Positions 32,440-44,200 of a stretch of 64,000 bases of DNA are shown here, piece after piece. The translations under genes were made by a program, and so were the position numbers. Position 1 is the first letter of the stretch. The number at the start of each line of letters is the position of its first letter. The DNA comes from Branchiostoma lanceolatum (Eukaryota; Chordata; Leptocardii; Amphioxiformes; Branchiostomatidae), in NCBI RefSeq assembly GCF_035083965.1, contig NC_089727.1, positions 10,359,501 through 10,423,500 of the forward strand, in the 5' to 3' direction. The notes beneath the pieces are model-generated. The model was not told the origin of the DNA and did no database searches. It worked only from the letters and a program-made list of their open reading frames with translations.

Positions 32440-34915
32440 GAAGGATCAGGGCGTGGCTAGTAGAGGGTTTATAACTTGATCAGTGGTGATATCCAGAGAC
32501 AGGCAGTGGTCTTGTAAGCCAGCCAAGAAAAGATACAGTTCACCTGTTGTTCTTTTTACATTGCATTCTGAGGACCCACATTGCAGAGTCTCATAGTAGC
32601 TCCTGTCCAGCCCAGTGTAAGCAAGCAAAGAGTGCTTCTTCTTTTTGTCACTGTTGTTTTATAAAGATATATTTGTGTTCCCCAAGTCAGATTGTAGTGT
32701 GTATGCCATATATGTAATGTAATCATTATACATAGAGCCAGATATAGCAACCTCACAGCAACCTTGTTTGTAAATCTCAAACTGCTAGGAAAGAAGCTAT
32801 TTCTATACCTGATGTTTGGATGTTATCCTGTTTACGATCCCTTAACTACTAACTTCTACAGAACTCATGGTTAATGGCTGCCTCATAAATCTTTTCCCTA
32901 CGGAAGAACTACAAATTTACTCCAAAGATTTTACAGCAAAAGTCTACCTCAACAGAAAAAACTAGCTTTGGTGAAGTCAGCTCACACATGTGTAGAATTA
33001 AACAACTGTGCCAGGTTTGAAAACATGGCAAGTATGATCAGGACAATCTGTAGTCTGACAGGTTGTGTGAACATCATGACTTTTGATCAGGGCTATTTGA
33101 AGGATTGAGGTGGTACAGTGGTGTGTGTACACTGCCTTGCTTCAATGTACCCCAAACGGCAGCTCCTGCCCTGCCTTATTGTCCCCCACTTGTGTACATA
33201 GGGGAGGCTCACAATGCAGGTATTGAGATTTGTTGTTGCCCCAGGCTTTAGTTTTGTCAAGTCGCCCTAAAGTCGAGCTGCTGGCCATCCATCCGAGGCA
33301 GCCAAACAGGAAGGGACATACAGATGCATCTGGGGCCCAGCCATGCTACACTTCCCCTGAAGGGGAGGACTAGCCTGGTAGCCTTGATTGCAGTGCAAAC
33401 ATTGTCGGCATCGCTGTCCAATATTTGCAAGGATTCATTACGGTAGCTAGCGACCGATTTAGCCGAGTTGTCAGATTACATTTGCAATGTGGTCGGAATG
33501 GGTGGCTACCTGGACGTGTATATTTTACTGCAGTTCGGATGGCTGGTGGTTGGTTGGGTTGCAAGCAGGACTGAATTTCAACTACACTGAGGACTTGTCT
33601 CTTACATAAGATGCTGTACTGGCCCAGGTTGTTTTCAACTGCAAGGGAAATGGTGCTAAAATCTAATCTTGAGAGTGTGGAGTGTATTTGAGAAGTCAAG
33701 GTTGGACCAGGTGTAAATCATGACAAACAGTACTTGTTTTGTGGTCAGACCTGTTCGCTTATCATATCAGTCCATCATCCCTATTTGCACAGTAGACATT
33801 GTGTTGTGGAAGCTTGGGCTCCCGCCTCCGTTCAAACAGGCTGTTATGATGCGTTGCCAGATCGGGTTTCCGTGCTAAATATATATGGAGGGGAGTTACC
33901 TTGGCGTCTCAGGCATTCTGTGTCGGCAAGCACTCTCGGAAGTTGACTCACTCCAGTCTGTTTGCTTCCATTGTCTCTTAGCGTCCATTCAAGTGTAGTT
34001 GATGTTGTAGGGCACTGTGGGAAACAAAAGTTTCACCTCGTGTGTTTGGCAAGCAGGATTCATGTTGGTTTAGTGTTCTGGGTGGGGGGTTGAGCTTCGA
34101 CCAGTGCTCTTGTGCAGTACAGGAGAGGGCTTGTCAGCCAGTTGATAAAGGATTTGGGTGCAAATGTCAGTAACATGAAACACTATGAGGGACAAGTTGT
34201 AGCTTAGTTTGTAACAGTGGGAAAAATTGTAGAAATGTAGGAAGTTACAATGAAGAACTCAATTGTTTTGTGCTGAGTTGTAAATTGACTGCCCATTAAA
34301 GCCACAAAGTGACAAACTGCGATGCCATAAAAATTGGCAGGTGAAAATGATTGACAAACATGCTACGAAGTATAATTTTATCTGATGCTACTCGAACTGC
34401 AAATGTAGGCTTCACCATACATGTGCATTTTTATGCGTAACTCTCAGTATTTTACCAATCCTTTTTTTCATCCTGCAAGATTGCAAGTTGTTTCCAGACT
34501 TCCTACACTTCATGAATTAGAATAACTTGCTAAGCCTCTATATCAGGAAATATCGGATAATAACACATTTTCATGCACAAAATCTACCAAGTGTGGCTCA
34601 TTTTCAAGTAGATAAACAAGTAGATGAAGCTGTAAACTTGCAAAAGTTCCCTGGACATGTTAATACATATATGTAAGCCTCTAGAGGTCACGTGTGTTTT
34701 ATCATGGAGGTTTTAAACCTCCTTGGTTTTATTTTATAGATGGCAGATGTGACTTCCTGCCCAGTGAAGGAGACGCTTTTTCGAACGCTTGTTTTCTTTT
34801 GCTAGCTAGTAAATTGGGCAATTTTTTTTACACCCTCTGAAACTCAAGTGTTTGGTTTACACAGTATTGGAAGTATCACAGACTTCCGGCTGAGGTGTGG
34901 TATGTCTACTCACTC

Positions 34916-35114
34916 TACTGTAAATCTTGAAACTTACGCCAGGTTTTATTTTTACTGTGGCCTCGACACCACAAACATATGTTGCCAATGTATGATAATA
35001 GATTTACTTTTGTACTACATGTATGTGAAACAGTGAACTTGAAACACCACAGAAAACCACTTTTGCCTCCTACCATGAAATAAAACCACAGCGAAAGTAA
35101 ATGAATTTACAGTA
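34916..35114. mobile_element. TACTGTAAAT-family palindromic element
   Basis: TACTGTAAATCTTGAAAC at the left and AAATGAATTTACAGTA at the right, with an AAATAAAACCACAGCGAAAG right-arm core. About 199 bp. Confidence 0.7.
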
Positions 35115-35941
35115 CTCTTAAGACTGACATGCTGCAGGTCATTGAAAAAATTGATACGAGACAAGAATTCTGTCAACATGCCTAGAATAGCTCTCTTATG
35201 ATAGATATCTACATATAATGTACAATTTTTTTTCTAAATCAGGCCTTTGTTTCTTTTATGATTGATGGTCTGGACTGGAAGCTGGATGTGATGGCTTGTT
35301 CCTATGGCACATGTGATTCTGCCTTACACTCAAGTTTTTGCAGAGGAAGTGAAAAAAAACCCTTAAAAAAAGTTATTTCATAAACCAAACCAATTTTTGC
35401 AGATATGTGTAATCTGTAATGTTGCTTCCTTTGCCTCCAGGTACAGCATTCCAAGCTCGACCAAAGTGGTAATTTCTGTCACTCTATAATCATTCCTGCC
35501 AAATTCTTGTACATAGGTGACTAATTATTTTGTCCCACCATCAGGTACCAAACTTCTTCAGGGCTGCCAATAATCCTAGAAGATATGTCCGACAGGCGTG
35601 GTGAGATATCCCACCTATTGCCCAGCTGACAGATGTGTCCTGATAGCCTTCACAATGCATCTCTGACACCATTCTTCTTCCTGTAGCCTAGCCTGAGGCA
35701 GGAATGGGGCCTGGCACGGTCTGTTCACAGGGCAGCTTTCAGTCTACTTTCAAACTTCCACATTGTCAGTCTTTCAGGAGACTGCCCTTGCCGGTTCTGC
35801 ATTCTAATCCATGACCGTAACAGACAGACAGAACAGTTACACATCTAGTGTTTATGAAAACCTGTTCAGGGGACAGCTAAGTGACACTAGTGCACATGGC
35901 AGTATGGTTTTGTGGTTGCGTTTGTGGTTTTCTTTGTGGTT

Positions 35942-36080
35942 TTGTGGTTGAACAGCTATGGATGGACTGTCATGATATTTGGAATGTGGTTAGGGTCTTG
36001 ACCTGTGGAAGAAATAAGCAGATTTTGGGCCTTCTCCTAGCAGCTTTCTTTGGTACTGCATTAGAACTTTTTGTCTTTTT
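35942..36080. repeat. Dispersed GCTATGGATGG repeat family member
   Basis: It has AGCTATGGATGG, ATGATATTTGGAATGTG and a TTTGGTACTGCA phrase about 100 bp on. Related copies: about 38565-38790 (two partial), 42308-42450 and 43440-43550 on the same strand, and about 23880-24090 and 50130-50700 on the other. It is a non-coding dispersed family; the class is not determined. Confidence 0.5.
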
Positions 36081-37981
36081 TATTTGGAACGTGCTATGGT
36101 CATTGTAAACTGATAGAACCTTCATCTTTATTACATTTTTAAGTTAGCCACAGATCATCATGATAAATGAATCATACAAATAAGGGCAACGTTTGCATAG
36201 TAAAGCATTGCATGGTAAAAACTTTAAAAACTGAAAAACATGTTCACCGTTGCTTCTTTCTCCTGTGAGATTGTAGATAAGGCCATGCCAAGTCAATTTC
36301 TTGGTTGTTGGATTTTTACTGGAAATCAATGAAGAGGATGAGTAAAATAGAAAACAGGAATCCCACAAGAATATAAATCCATTTACGTCAGTGGTGCAGG
36401 TTTTATTTCAAGGTGGGAGAAAAAAAAAGGTTTTGAGGTGTTTGGAAAAATATTCACAGTATCCTTCATTTGCAGTGGAGAGGTCACTGCAAAAACTGCA
36501 AAAGATTAACCGTATTCAGCCGGAAGCCTTGCTGAGTTCCTCCAATCCATTTATACTATTATACTTTTTGTAGCCATTGTCTGACATGGTGAGTATCAGA
36601 GTTCTCTCCCCAAGATGGAATTTTGCAGCTATGGATGTTGAAAAAATTTCCCAATACCACCCCCATGGCCAACAAAAATCATAATCTAATGACATTTTAT
36701 TTGCTCATCAACAGTGCAATCAAAACTTCCACAAAATTAAGATGAAATCATTAGAAATTGGCCTCTCAATATTTTCTGAATCCGCCTACACCACTCGCGG
36801 ATCCAGTGCTCGAGGTTTGCTCCATGAAAAGAAGACTTCTTGGGGATAGACAAAAACTAAGAGCTGGGGAGAGCCCTGGTTTATGTTGTCTACATGCTTG
36901 TGCTGAATTCTGGGAGTCCTCCAAGCTTGGGTCACAGTAGAAGAATGATTGCATCATCAATTGTCTATCTCCACTCTGCCTTATAAGGCCTTGTGTCTAA
37001 GCATATGGAGTTTGTGGAGTATGTGGAAGATGTGAGGGAATAGTAGTTGCAGCTGCTTGTAGGAGCCATTTAGGTAAACGACCGGAAGGAAGCTTCAGAC
37101 TGCCAGATGTAAGCTATACATCCTGCCATGGACAGGATTCAGAAGACTACATTCAAAACTCCGGGGACCAATAAAATCTGAAGTCTATGTGGACAGGTGG
37201 TCATTATTATATAAACAGGATGGGTAATGGGAAAAATAATCTTAGGGGGTCATTCTACCAGGTACATCGTTATCTTTTTTAATCTCATGGTAAAGGTGGT
37301 CACTGGCTACACACAATTCCTACAAACTAGCAAAGTTTTCAGCAAACATGCAGCGGTGACCGGTCCAATTGTAGCAGACGAGGCCTTGGTTCCTGGATTT
37401 TTTAAGGAGAAACCTGAAGCAAGAGGACACCATGAAAACAGAGGTTTGTTAGAAAATGTTTAATCTGAGCGTCTGATTTACTCACTGGGTGACTCCACTG
37501 TACAAGATTGAAGAGTACAGACTTTCTGAAGAGCCAACTCATCTTACAGATAGGAACTACCGTATTTTCTAAATCCGAGAGAAAGGATTGGACTGTGTGG
37601 CCTGAGCTCATGAGGGCACCTCGATTTCCTGTTTTAGTTATGTATTTATATATTTATTTCTGCCATCTTTCACCAGGATGTCTCTCTCAGTGATTTATTC
37701 GTGCCAGTCTCATGCTGCTTTCCATGTGCCAGGAGAGGAATACCAGTAAAGCAGAGGTTATGGGCTCTCAAAACACGGTTTGTGCCAAGTCGTCTTCGGC
37801 AACAGTGAAAATATCTGTTTACACACAGGGCCGGAAACCCGTGGAAGATCCGCTGTGCAACCCTGCGCTCCAAACTGTCTTGTCTAAAGTAACGAAATGG
37901 TAATCTCCAAGCAGATGCAAGACAAGATCGTAACATTTCTCAAGCTCATGGATTCCGCGGAGCAGCAGGCCTTTCTGCACC

Positions 37982-38075
37982 TGGTTAATCCTGCCGAAAG
38001 GTCACAGGACTGTTTGTTTATTTCTGTATATGATTATGTTGAGAGAGGTGCAAGAAACAGCATATGATTTGCTTT
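37982..38075. repeat. Second copy of the 31694-31803 segment
   Basis: It keeps GGTTAATCCTGC, AAGGTCAC, GACTGTTTGTTTATTT and GTTGAGAGAGGTGCA. It is preceded by a CCAAGCAGATGCAAG / TTTCTCAAGCTCATGG half-copy of the fold-back family seen at 21180-21335. Confidence 0.65.
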
Positions 38076-38227
38076 ACAAATCGTTTCCAAAAATAAATGC
38101 TAATAAGAGTCATGGTTAGTATGATTATATGTATTTATACTAGAAAGACTGACTACCAATTATGTATTACAATTGTGCATAGTGTGGCAGGAGCTACTGT
38201 TGACCTTGAGACAGTATTATTGTTACA

Positions 38228-38426
38228 AAGTCTAAATCTTGAAACTTTTGCGGTGGTTTGATTTTTGTATATTTTTTTTCGATGACCTTTCCATCGCAGA
38301 TTCATGACACTGGAAAATGCGTTTCCAATGTATTGCCACTGTACTACAGAATTGTTTCAACCACAAATTTAAAACACCACAAAAATCACGAAATAAAACC
38401 ACTGCAAAAGTAAATGAATGAACAGT
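38228..38426. mobile_element. TACTGTAAAT-family palindromic element, decayed ends
   Basis: AAATCTTGAAACTTTTGCGG and GTGGTTTGATTTTTG on the left, and CGAAATAAAACCACTGCAAAAGTAAATG on the right. The terminal 10-mers are mutated. About 199 bp. Confidence 0.6.
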
Positions 38427-39048
38427 TTCTTCAGTTCTGCAGTGCACACATGGCGCTGGGAAGTGTTAAGTAAGGGACCAAGGTACAAAGTCTAATAGTA
38501 TATGGTACATGCTTTCTGTACCATGGAAGTTACATCACTGTAGCATTTGTTTGTAGCTGAACAGCTTAACTCAAGAAGCTATGGATGGGTGTGTTTGATT
38601 TTTGGCAAAGCCTCAAGAGTAGAGGTATTTTTTGGTATCAAAAATTGTATAAAAATTTGTTGTACTGTACTGTACTTCAATAACTAGAGAAGCTGTGGAT
38701 GGATCAGCAAAACAAAGGACAAGTTCGACTATAGGCCTTGGTGGCTTTCTATGGTCCTGCAGCAAAAGTTCTGGTTTTGATCTAACGTTAGCTCTCATGT
38801 TCTAGACATACTATGACCATGATTTTTTGGTGGCTGATAGCTCTTGAGCTCCAGAAGAAATGATATAGGTTTGGGCATCCCAGCAACTCCAATGGCATAT
38901 TCAGTGAACATCATTCGACACAGATTATGCAAAGCGGCACCTCATTTTCATAAATAACATGAAAACGCGTAACATTAGCCATCTGTGCCAGGACAGGACC
39001 TTTATCCGTTGGACAATTGTGACTTGGGTGGAGAAGATCATCATTGGG

Positions 39049-39181
39049 GTTAATGACCCGCTTTTCCCTTGGTGTTTGTGTTGACATAAAGCCTGGCTAG
39101 TAACCACCAAATGAGGTGGTTATAGGTCACTGGCCAGGCGTTATGTCACTGTAAACACCGAGGGAAGAGCGGGTCATTAAC
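39049..39181. mobile_element. 133-bp palindromic element with GTTAATGACCCGC termini
   Basis: The left arm GTTAATGACCCGCTTTTCCC is answered by GGGAAGAGCGGGTCATTAAC at the right. Inner arms include CCTGGCTAGTAACCACC and GGTGGTTATAGG. The loop is very short, around 39112, and there is no ORF. Confidence 0.75.
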
Positions 39182-39585
39182 GTCATTATCATATAGCCAA
39201 ATGAAATAGACACCCCTATTTTGTCATGGTAACAACCAAATCCATTCCCATCACGGAGGCTCGTGATTGGTCCACACAGCCTGGCTTATGATTGAAATGA
39301 ATAAATTGAACCTTATTATCATAGAATGGCTTTGTCCTCAATACATTTGTAACTGAAGTACAGATGAAGAATCAGCTATGTAAATTAGCATGCAAATGTT
39401 ATTATATCTCTTGATAATGATCAGCTCCAAGTCCTTTCCGTTTCTTCTATGTGACGTAGCTTTTGTCATGGTTATTCATTTGGCCCCCTGCATATTTTTG
39501 CAGCATTCGGTACACCTTTCTGGTAGGGCACGGAAACTTTATCCACCCTGGTCCAACATCTCCTGGAACATGCGCTGGAAGGGGC

Positions 39586-39944
39586 TACTCTCCAAGCAGA
39601 GGTTTGTGGGGAAGATTGTGGCCTTCTCATATGCCCAGTTTTCTTTCTGCCAGAAAATGGGTATGTACATGTGTGAAGGTCACAATCTTCTCCACTGATA
39701 CTGTAATTCTTGTTTCTTTCTCTTCTGTACCATGTCACTTCTGTACCATGAACTTATCATCACCGTGAAAAAACCTGTTATTATGATTTAGGATTCCTAC
39801 ACATATACATTCTGTTAATCACTTGCCGCCACCGTGAAGTTAAAGTTCAGTGAAAATGTCCATTTTCCTTACACCATGAAATTTTGCTACCGTGAAGATA
39901 AAGTGAATTACAGTAGTTCTCCACCAACCTCTGCTTGGAGAGTA
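39586..39944. mobile_element. Outer fold-back element (TACTCTCCAAGCAGAGGTT termini) split by a nested insertion
   Basis: It begins TACTCTCCAAGCAGAGG and ends CCTCTGCTTGGAGAGTA. The left inner arm (GTGGGGAAGATTGTGGCCTTC) pairs with GAAGGTCACAATCTTCTCCAC ending at 39695. The right arm is then interrupted by the 39696-39916 element and resumes at 39917. Confidence 0.75.
39696..39916. mobile_element. Nested TACTGTAA-family element with 8-bp target duplication
   Basis: About 221 bp with inverted ends TACTGTAATTC and GAATTACAGTA. It is flanked on both sides by TTCTCCAC (39688-39695 and 39917-39924), an 8-bp target-site duplication as made by hAT-type transposases. It lies inside the right arm of the 39586-39944 element, so it is the younger of the two. 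Confidence 0.8.
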
Positions 39945-42900
39945 TAAAGGGCAAACCTACTGAGGAAAGGTCTAGTGCCCCTCCCAGGAACCATGAAAAC
40001 ATTGTTTGGGTAATCCTTTTTATTGGAGGGGGATTAGTGCGCATCCGGCTTGGATTACGTTTCACCAAACTCCAGCTACTGGTCACATGGCGCGCTGGCA
40101 AAGCAAACATTTCACTCACTGCATCATAAGGCAACATGATACATGTAGATCTACTTATAGTTCCAGATTTTGTAATAGAAACATAACTATTAGGTTTGGA
40201 CTTTGGAAAAGGAACGTACAGTATGAAACATGCAAAAACAGCTGCAGAACAAGCGTTATGAGAGACAACATTTCCATGCAATTTTAGATATTTGTTCTGT
40301 GTCCAAACCGGCTGTATATCATTAGAGACACGGGATATCTTTACACCATAATGATTTGCCTCTCAAAATGGGGGAAATGGCATTTCAGACCCCAAATTTC
40401 CCAACCTCTCTTCTGCACTTACCATTTTCACCACTCTCTGCCTTTGTACCAATATAGTACAGTGAGGGAACATTTCAGACGGTTTGGAGTTCGGAATACA
40501 TAGATATTATCATGGTAACATAATACATTTTGTGGTAACAGGTGTATGTACATAATGTATAAAGAAAATAAAAGTGGTGGTCTCCCAAGTGTGGCTGGTT
40601 CTAACCATTGTACGACAGTTCCTGTGTGCGCTAAGCCGGCCTTAGGTGTGTTGTGATGCGTTGACTGAGCCAGTTGTATTCTACCAGTCTTCCAGAGCGA
40701 GTGGAAGAGAGGAGTATTTGTTTGGGGCAAAATGTATGACATGTCTTGTTTCCTGTTCTTTTGTGTCCGGTTTCTTGTTGTAGCTATTGCCCATCATAGG
40801 AATGTTTTCCCTATGTTTTATAATCCTCAAACTAAAGAAATAAGGCCTCAAGAATGTCAACATAGCAGGGAGAATATAGGTGCTGTAAAATACTTGTCAT
40901 GATGGTTTAGGATTGTGAGTTTTGTATGTATATGCATGTTTTGTTGAAACCTCCTCCCGTCACCACATACAATGTGAAGTACAGTGGCACAGAAGTTCAG
41001 TCCACTCCATTCTTTCCACGAGGCCCACTTTGGTCGCTATAAACTTTGTCTCCTGTAGTATACAAAGTGGTTTATGTTTCTGTGGCAAAAGGCTGACCTG
41101 GTCGGAAACTGTGGGGATAGGTGGGCAGGTCAGCTAAGGATGGAGACTTGTATTCATAGTGCTGTTCAAACAAGGCTGTGCAAGGGACAGGAAATGGACT
41201 GTGTTTGATATAGAAAGACTATTTACCTTCCTATTGTTAGCTGTGGGCTGTTGTCATTACCTGTAGGGTCCGGTTACCGTATCCAGTTACAGCAACCACG
41301 AGGCAACAGATGGGATACAATTGGGCCGGTCACATGACCAGTGCTAAAGAAAGCAGGTAAGGTTGGGGGAGCTGGCCCAGGTTCAAATGTCATCCTTTGA
41401 AATTTCTGGGCTTTCTGTTCGTTTTGCCCCCCTGGTGTTGGTGGTGTCACCGCCCTGGTAGGTGTGGAGCTGACAGGACTGGCTAAACCCAAGGAGCGTG
41501 AGAAAATGCAGGGCTGGAGCTTTGGCAGACTTGTTCAACTTCACAACAAATAAACAAACCATGGTCCAGCATCCATAATGTCTTATATGGACGTCTCTTC
41601 ACCTAAGTCGTTCTTGTCTAGAAAGCCTGCTGCAGCCACACTCGTTTGTTTTGTTGTACTTAAAAGATCTTAAAAGGAAAAGTTGCCCCTTAATTTTAAA
41701 GACATACATGTACGTATGTTATGACTGTTTTCTGATCAACGAATGCACAGTTTCTCCTTTTGCCATACCATCACTTTTTAGAGGAAAAAAAAATGTACCA
41801 AAAATACCTGTTCTGCAATGCATTCTCACCTGTTGGCGATGCTATGTTTGTTATCATTAACAGTAGCTTCCTGTTTCCTCAAAACCGATGAGACACGAGG
41901 ACCGTGTGCAGAGGTAATTTGCCTCCTGAACGTCAAGACCACAGAAGATTTTCCATGATACATGTATCATGTCTGTTTTTACAATTTACAACTGTTTAGA
42001 ACACAATTTTTTTGCAGCCCATTTCTGTATTTAACAAATAAGAGCAAGGACAAATACTGAGTGAAACTTTGAGCTATCTTGGTCCATGACCTGATCCCTG
42101 CAGGCTCTAACAATCTAATCTTACCCGCATACTGGTATCAACCCTCCAGCCTCCCTGCCCAGTGTGCCCAGAAGCAATAGTGCCTGGAGCAAGACAGCAA
42201 CATTGATAAATTTTTGGTGACGCCTTTTTTCCACAAAGGTCACTCTGAAAATATTTTTAAAATTGCATGAATTTATGCCTTAGAGAGTTGACCCTGTTAT
42301 ACCTCAATAACCCAAGAAGCTGTGGATGGATATGTATGATATTTGGGATGTGTATAGGTGTCAGCAAAACAAAGGGCAAGTGAAATTTTGGTCCCCCTAC
42401 AGGCTTATAATGGTACTGCAGCAGCTTCTGGTTTTGATATCTTATGTACTGGACAAGCTATGATCATGATTCTTCCGTTCTAGGAGTGATGTAGATTTAG
42501 GTTCCCTTGCAGATTTTGGGGGGGAACTGCAGGGGCCTTGGCAGACTTTGGAAGAGGATAAATAAATCAAGAAAGAATGTATTTTTATGATTTTTGGTGT
42601 GTGCACAGGTAGCTTAGGTGGAGACTGGTTTAATTAGATGCCAATTATGTACTGTACATCAGGACCTACTTTTCATAATAAATGAGGAAATGTTATAATT
42701 CTGCTGTATTCCATTAAATGACTACCAAAATTTCTAACTTAGAAAGAGAGGAGCATTAACAGTTCCCCTCATCACAGTTCATGGCTTTAGTTGATTCATC
42801 TGTAATGAGGGGTTATTATTAAACAAAGCTGATAAAGAGTCCAACATCTCCTCGGCCCGACATATGGTGACACTACTTAGACAAAATTCTTTTTAAAGTT

Positions 42901-43371
42901 AATACTCGTGTCTTTGGAAAAATCTAAGGGACCACCAAAAAGTGGTCACAATGGCCAGGTGATCCTTGTGTAAAGGTGTAAAGGCTTACAGGCTTGACTG
43001 CAGTGTTACACAATGACGTAACCGAGTGGTGAGATGTCTCCAGATTGCACACTGCAGTCACACAATGCAACTCAGCAGTGAAATGGTCAGGAATGGCAAA
43101 GCACTGGCCACAAGAGGATACAAATGCAGTCACCTATGTGTACAAGCAGATTGTAGTAAGTATGCTGTTGTTTTACACGAAGGTATTGTACTATTACCAA
43201 TATACATACCTCCTTGGTATTACCATCATAAAAGTAAAGAATGGAGTAGCTAAAGGTAAAGCAGCCTATATTAAACTGAGAATGAAGCACATTTTCATTA
43301 GACCTAGGAAAATTAATGTTGTGTTTCTGATTATGGTCCTGAAAAAAAGGGTTTGTAGGTAGGGATTCTTT

Positions 43372-43560
43372 TTATTACCTCCATGAAAAATGGAGGTATT
43401 GTTTAGTGTCTGTGTGTGTTTGTGTTTCCAGGTATATGGACGGATTTTGATGATATTTAGTATGTAGGTAGGTCTTGGGAAGATGAAGGTCAAGGTCGAT
43501 TATGGGCCTCCTGCTGGTATTTGGTACTGCAGCAGAACTTTTGGACTTTAATACATGTAA
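43372..43560. repeat. Dispersed repeat with a TACCTCCATGAAAAATGGAGGTA hairpin start
   Basis: A short perfect inverted repeat (CCTCCAT and ATGGAGG around GAAAA) is followed by a GTGT-rich run, a GGATTTTGATGATATTTAGTATG phrase and GGTACTGCAGCAGAAC. The latter half matches the 35942, 38670 and 42308 copies. This looks like the fullest copy in the window. Confidence 0.55.
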
Positions 43561-44095
43561 CATACAAGTACATAATCTATGTCTCTTTTAGATTGCAGGT
43601 GAAGTGATCCAACAAATACAGTTTAACAATGTATTATCAACATCATATTGTAATCTTTAACAAAATTTAATATACATTGTACAATTACAAGTACTGTACT
43701 TGTGTTTGGCCTCCAAAAAAAGACAGGTTCTGCTTGGATCAGGGAAGCAGAAACACAACATTTTGTTCCTAGGAATTAGCTGGAAATGCAACTTCACAAC
43801 AGCTTGTGAACAGCACACCAGGTCCCCCTTACTCTTCTCGATAAGTGTGTTGGGTTCTTTTATATTCAGAGGCTTGATGTCTGAGGCTAATGCCTGATGA
43901 AGCATCCCCATACACAGGGCCGCCAGTTTTGCGAGAAAATGAGTGCAACCCCTCACAACGTGCCCCAGCTGGAGTCTGAACCGAAGGATCTGCAGAATTT
44001 GATCCTACAGAATCTGACACGGGCAGGCTGGTTACCACTTCCTACTGGAGCCCTGGTCACAGGATGTCTGACTTCCTACACATGGTACAGTCTGT

Positions 44096-44200
44096 TAGCC
44101 TGGGTACTATCCTCCGTAGTAACCCCTGGCTCAATCTTTTTGTGGTTTGCAAGTCAAAAGATTGAGCCAGTGGTTAGTACGGAGGATGGTACCCAGGCTA
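44096..44200. mobile_element. Fold-back element of the TAGCCTGG family
   Basis: Left arm TAGCCTGGGTACTATCCTCC, right arm GGAGGATGGTACCCAGGCTA, with AAAGATTGAGCC and its complement nearer the centre and a 15-nt loop. Flanks are ACAGTCTGT and ACAGACTGT, which read either as a 9-bp target duplication with one mismatch or as an extension of the inverted repeat. A 178-codon frame on the + strand runs through it and is not a gene. Confidence 0.75.
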
